Shown in pieces: positions 6,255-7,130 of a DNA stretch of 7,130 bases. Position 1 is the first letter of the stretch, and every line of letters starts with the position of its first letter. The notes below the pieces were generated by a model. It worked only from the letters and a program-made list of their open reading frames with translations. It was not told where the DNA came from and did not search any database. The position numbers and the translations under genes were made by a program. Source of the DNA: Bacteroidales bacterium (GTDB lineage: Bacteria > Bacteroidota > Bacteroidia > Bacteroidales > UBA12481). The DNA lies in assembly GCA_021160155.1 (NCBI GenBank), contig JAGHDB010000282.1, positions 1 to 7,130 of the forward strand. The letters are read 5' to 3'.

Positions 6255-7130
6255 TTATAAATGGAACTTTTTTGATATGATTCGATATGCATCTCGAAAC
6301 GGGATTCCCTGTTCAACTAGTTTTTTAATTTCTTCGACTGATTTCAACTCATCGGTCATACTTTCTTTAAGTACTTCAGGCTCCGGCTTTAATCCTTTAA
6401 TCACTTCCGCAGCTGCCTGAATGGCAAGAATGGTCAGATCAGTCCCGCGGATAACCGGTTCTTTTGTCCATTGAAGATCCCGGTGATAACCTGAAATCAG
6501 GTTAAGCGGTAAGGTAAAACTTTGTTGCTCGTAACCTCTGACTATACCGGCAGAGGCACGTATCAATTCAAGTACATCAGGATTTTTTTTATGCGGCATC
6601 ACAGACGATCCCGTGGTATGTGCCTGATTTAAAACAAAATACCCCAATTCCGGAAGTGTGAAAAATATCAGATCGGAAGACCATCTGTTCAAATCATAAA
6701 GTATCATCAGGCAGTCATGAAGAATTCTCGACTCCAATTTACCACGACTATTCTGGGCATACAGGGAGTTTTCAAGAGTCTCTGAAAACCCAAGCAGTTT
6801 GGTTGTAATCTCCCGGTCGAGTTGAAAAGGTACTCCATATCCTGCTCCGGTACCCAGAGGATTTAGATCTATTAACTTTCGGGTTTCTTCGATCATTTGA
6901 CAGTCTTGTGTCAACCCAAACTTCAGTGCATTGATCCATTCTCCCACAGTATAAGGCATGGCTTTACGGGTATGGGTATAACCGGGCAACGGATAATCTC
7001 CGAAATCTGAAATAAATTGATCCAATGCAGTAATCAGGTCTTTAAGTTGACGCACTATTTCATCCAGTTGATCTTTTTCAAACATCCGGATAGCGACCAG
7101 TACCTGGTCATTTCTGGACCGGCCTGTATG
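6255..7130 (-). CDS. argH: argininosuccinate lyase, 5' part beyond the right edge
   Basis: ArgH splits argininosuccinate into arginine and fumarate, the last step of arginine synthesis, and works as a cytoplasmic tetramer of the fumarase/aspartase superfamily. 291 residues are present. The frame is open to the window edge, beginning HTGRSRNDQV, the conserved ArgH substrate-binding block, so the Met at 7085 is internal and not the start. Further signatures follow, numbered from the edge: LPGYTHTRKAMP with the conserved His at 53, DLNPLGTGAGYG, YAQNSRGKLESR, and the superfamily loop GSSVMPHKKNPD at 174-185 with the catalytic serine. The C-terminus is short: after GIPFRDAYRIISKKFHL it stops, whereas the ArgH proteins I remember from E. 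coli and Bacteroides continue about 55-75 residues, in Bacteroides through GLDIEAG and HTHEGSIGNL. About 110 residues should be missing at the N-terminus, for a total near 400. It converges on nth with 10 bases between the stops. A lyase paralogue is possible, but the RSRND block favours ArgH. Confidence 0.9.
   Translation of the reverse strand, partial: HTGRSRNDQVLVAIRMFEKDQLDEIVRQLKDLITALDQFISDFGDYPLPGYTHTRKAMPYTVGEWINALKFGLTQDCQMIEETRKLIDLNPLGTGAGYGVPFQLDREITTKLLGFSETLENSLYAQNSRGKLESRILHDCLMILYDLNRWSSDLIFFTLPELGYFVLNQAHTTGSSVMPHKKNPDVLELIRASAGIVRGYEQQSFTLPLNLISGYHRDLQWTKEPVIRGTDLTILAIQAAAEVIKGLKPEPEVLKESMTDELKSVEEIKKLVEQGIPFRDAYRIISKKFHL

Noticed and set aside
6274..6289. Direct repeat GATATG-ATTC-GATATG
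   Set aside because: A short chance repeat inside the argH coding sequence, with no further copies seen.

Overview
The window is a compact, gene-dense stretch of about 42% GC (estimated by eye) that looks like a Bacteroidetes (Bacteroidota) chromosome. The grounds are the sequence flavour of TilS and endonuclease III, a GldA-GldF-GldG type ABC cassette, and AT-rich leaders mostly without Shine-Dalgarno sites (for example in front of the ABC ATPase and its permease). I see no tRNA, rRNA, CRISPR array, insertion sequence, phage gene or attachment site, and no gene-free stretch longer than 60 bases.

Layout: six genes run rightward from 41 to 6244. They are tilS (tRNA-Ile lysidine synthetase), an ABC ATPase (GldA-like), an ABC-2 type permease (GldF-like), a GldG-family membrane-anchored protein, a DUF4340 protein, and nth (endonuclease III). 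The spacings are 56, 19, 19, -11 and -8 bases, so everything from the ATPase to nth reads as one transcription unit, possibly including tilS. A converging gene on the minus strand, the C-terminal two thirds of argH (argininosuccinate lyase), ends 10 bases from the nth stop and runs off the right edge. At the left edge a minus-strand reading frame starting at base 42 may be the first 14 codons of a divergent gene; this is weak.

How the genes work together: the ATPase, permease, GldG-family and DUF4340 proteins form a widespread cassette. The ATPase would power a homodimeric six-helix permease. The GldG-family protein (one helix at each end, large domain outside) and the DUF4340 protein (one N-terminal helix, large domain outside) would act on the outer face of the inner membrane. 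In Flavobacterium johnsoniae, GldA, GldF and GldG were linked to gliding motility, but related cassettes occur in many non-gliding bacteria, and the substrate is not settled. tilS and nth are housekeeping genes for tRNA modification and base excision repair, and argH is for arginine synthesis; their proximity to the cassette need not be functional.

The points most worth a second look are the probable CTG start of nth inside the DUF4340 stop region, the internal duplication of the DUF4340 protein, the strong Shine-Dalgarno site at the gldG/DUF4340 overlap, and the short C-terminus of ArgH. Overall the region is ordinary core genome around one poorly understood membrane system.
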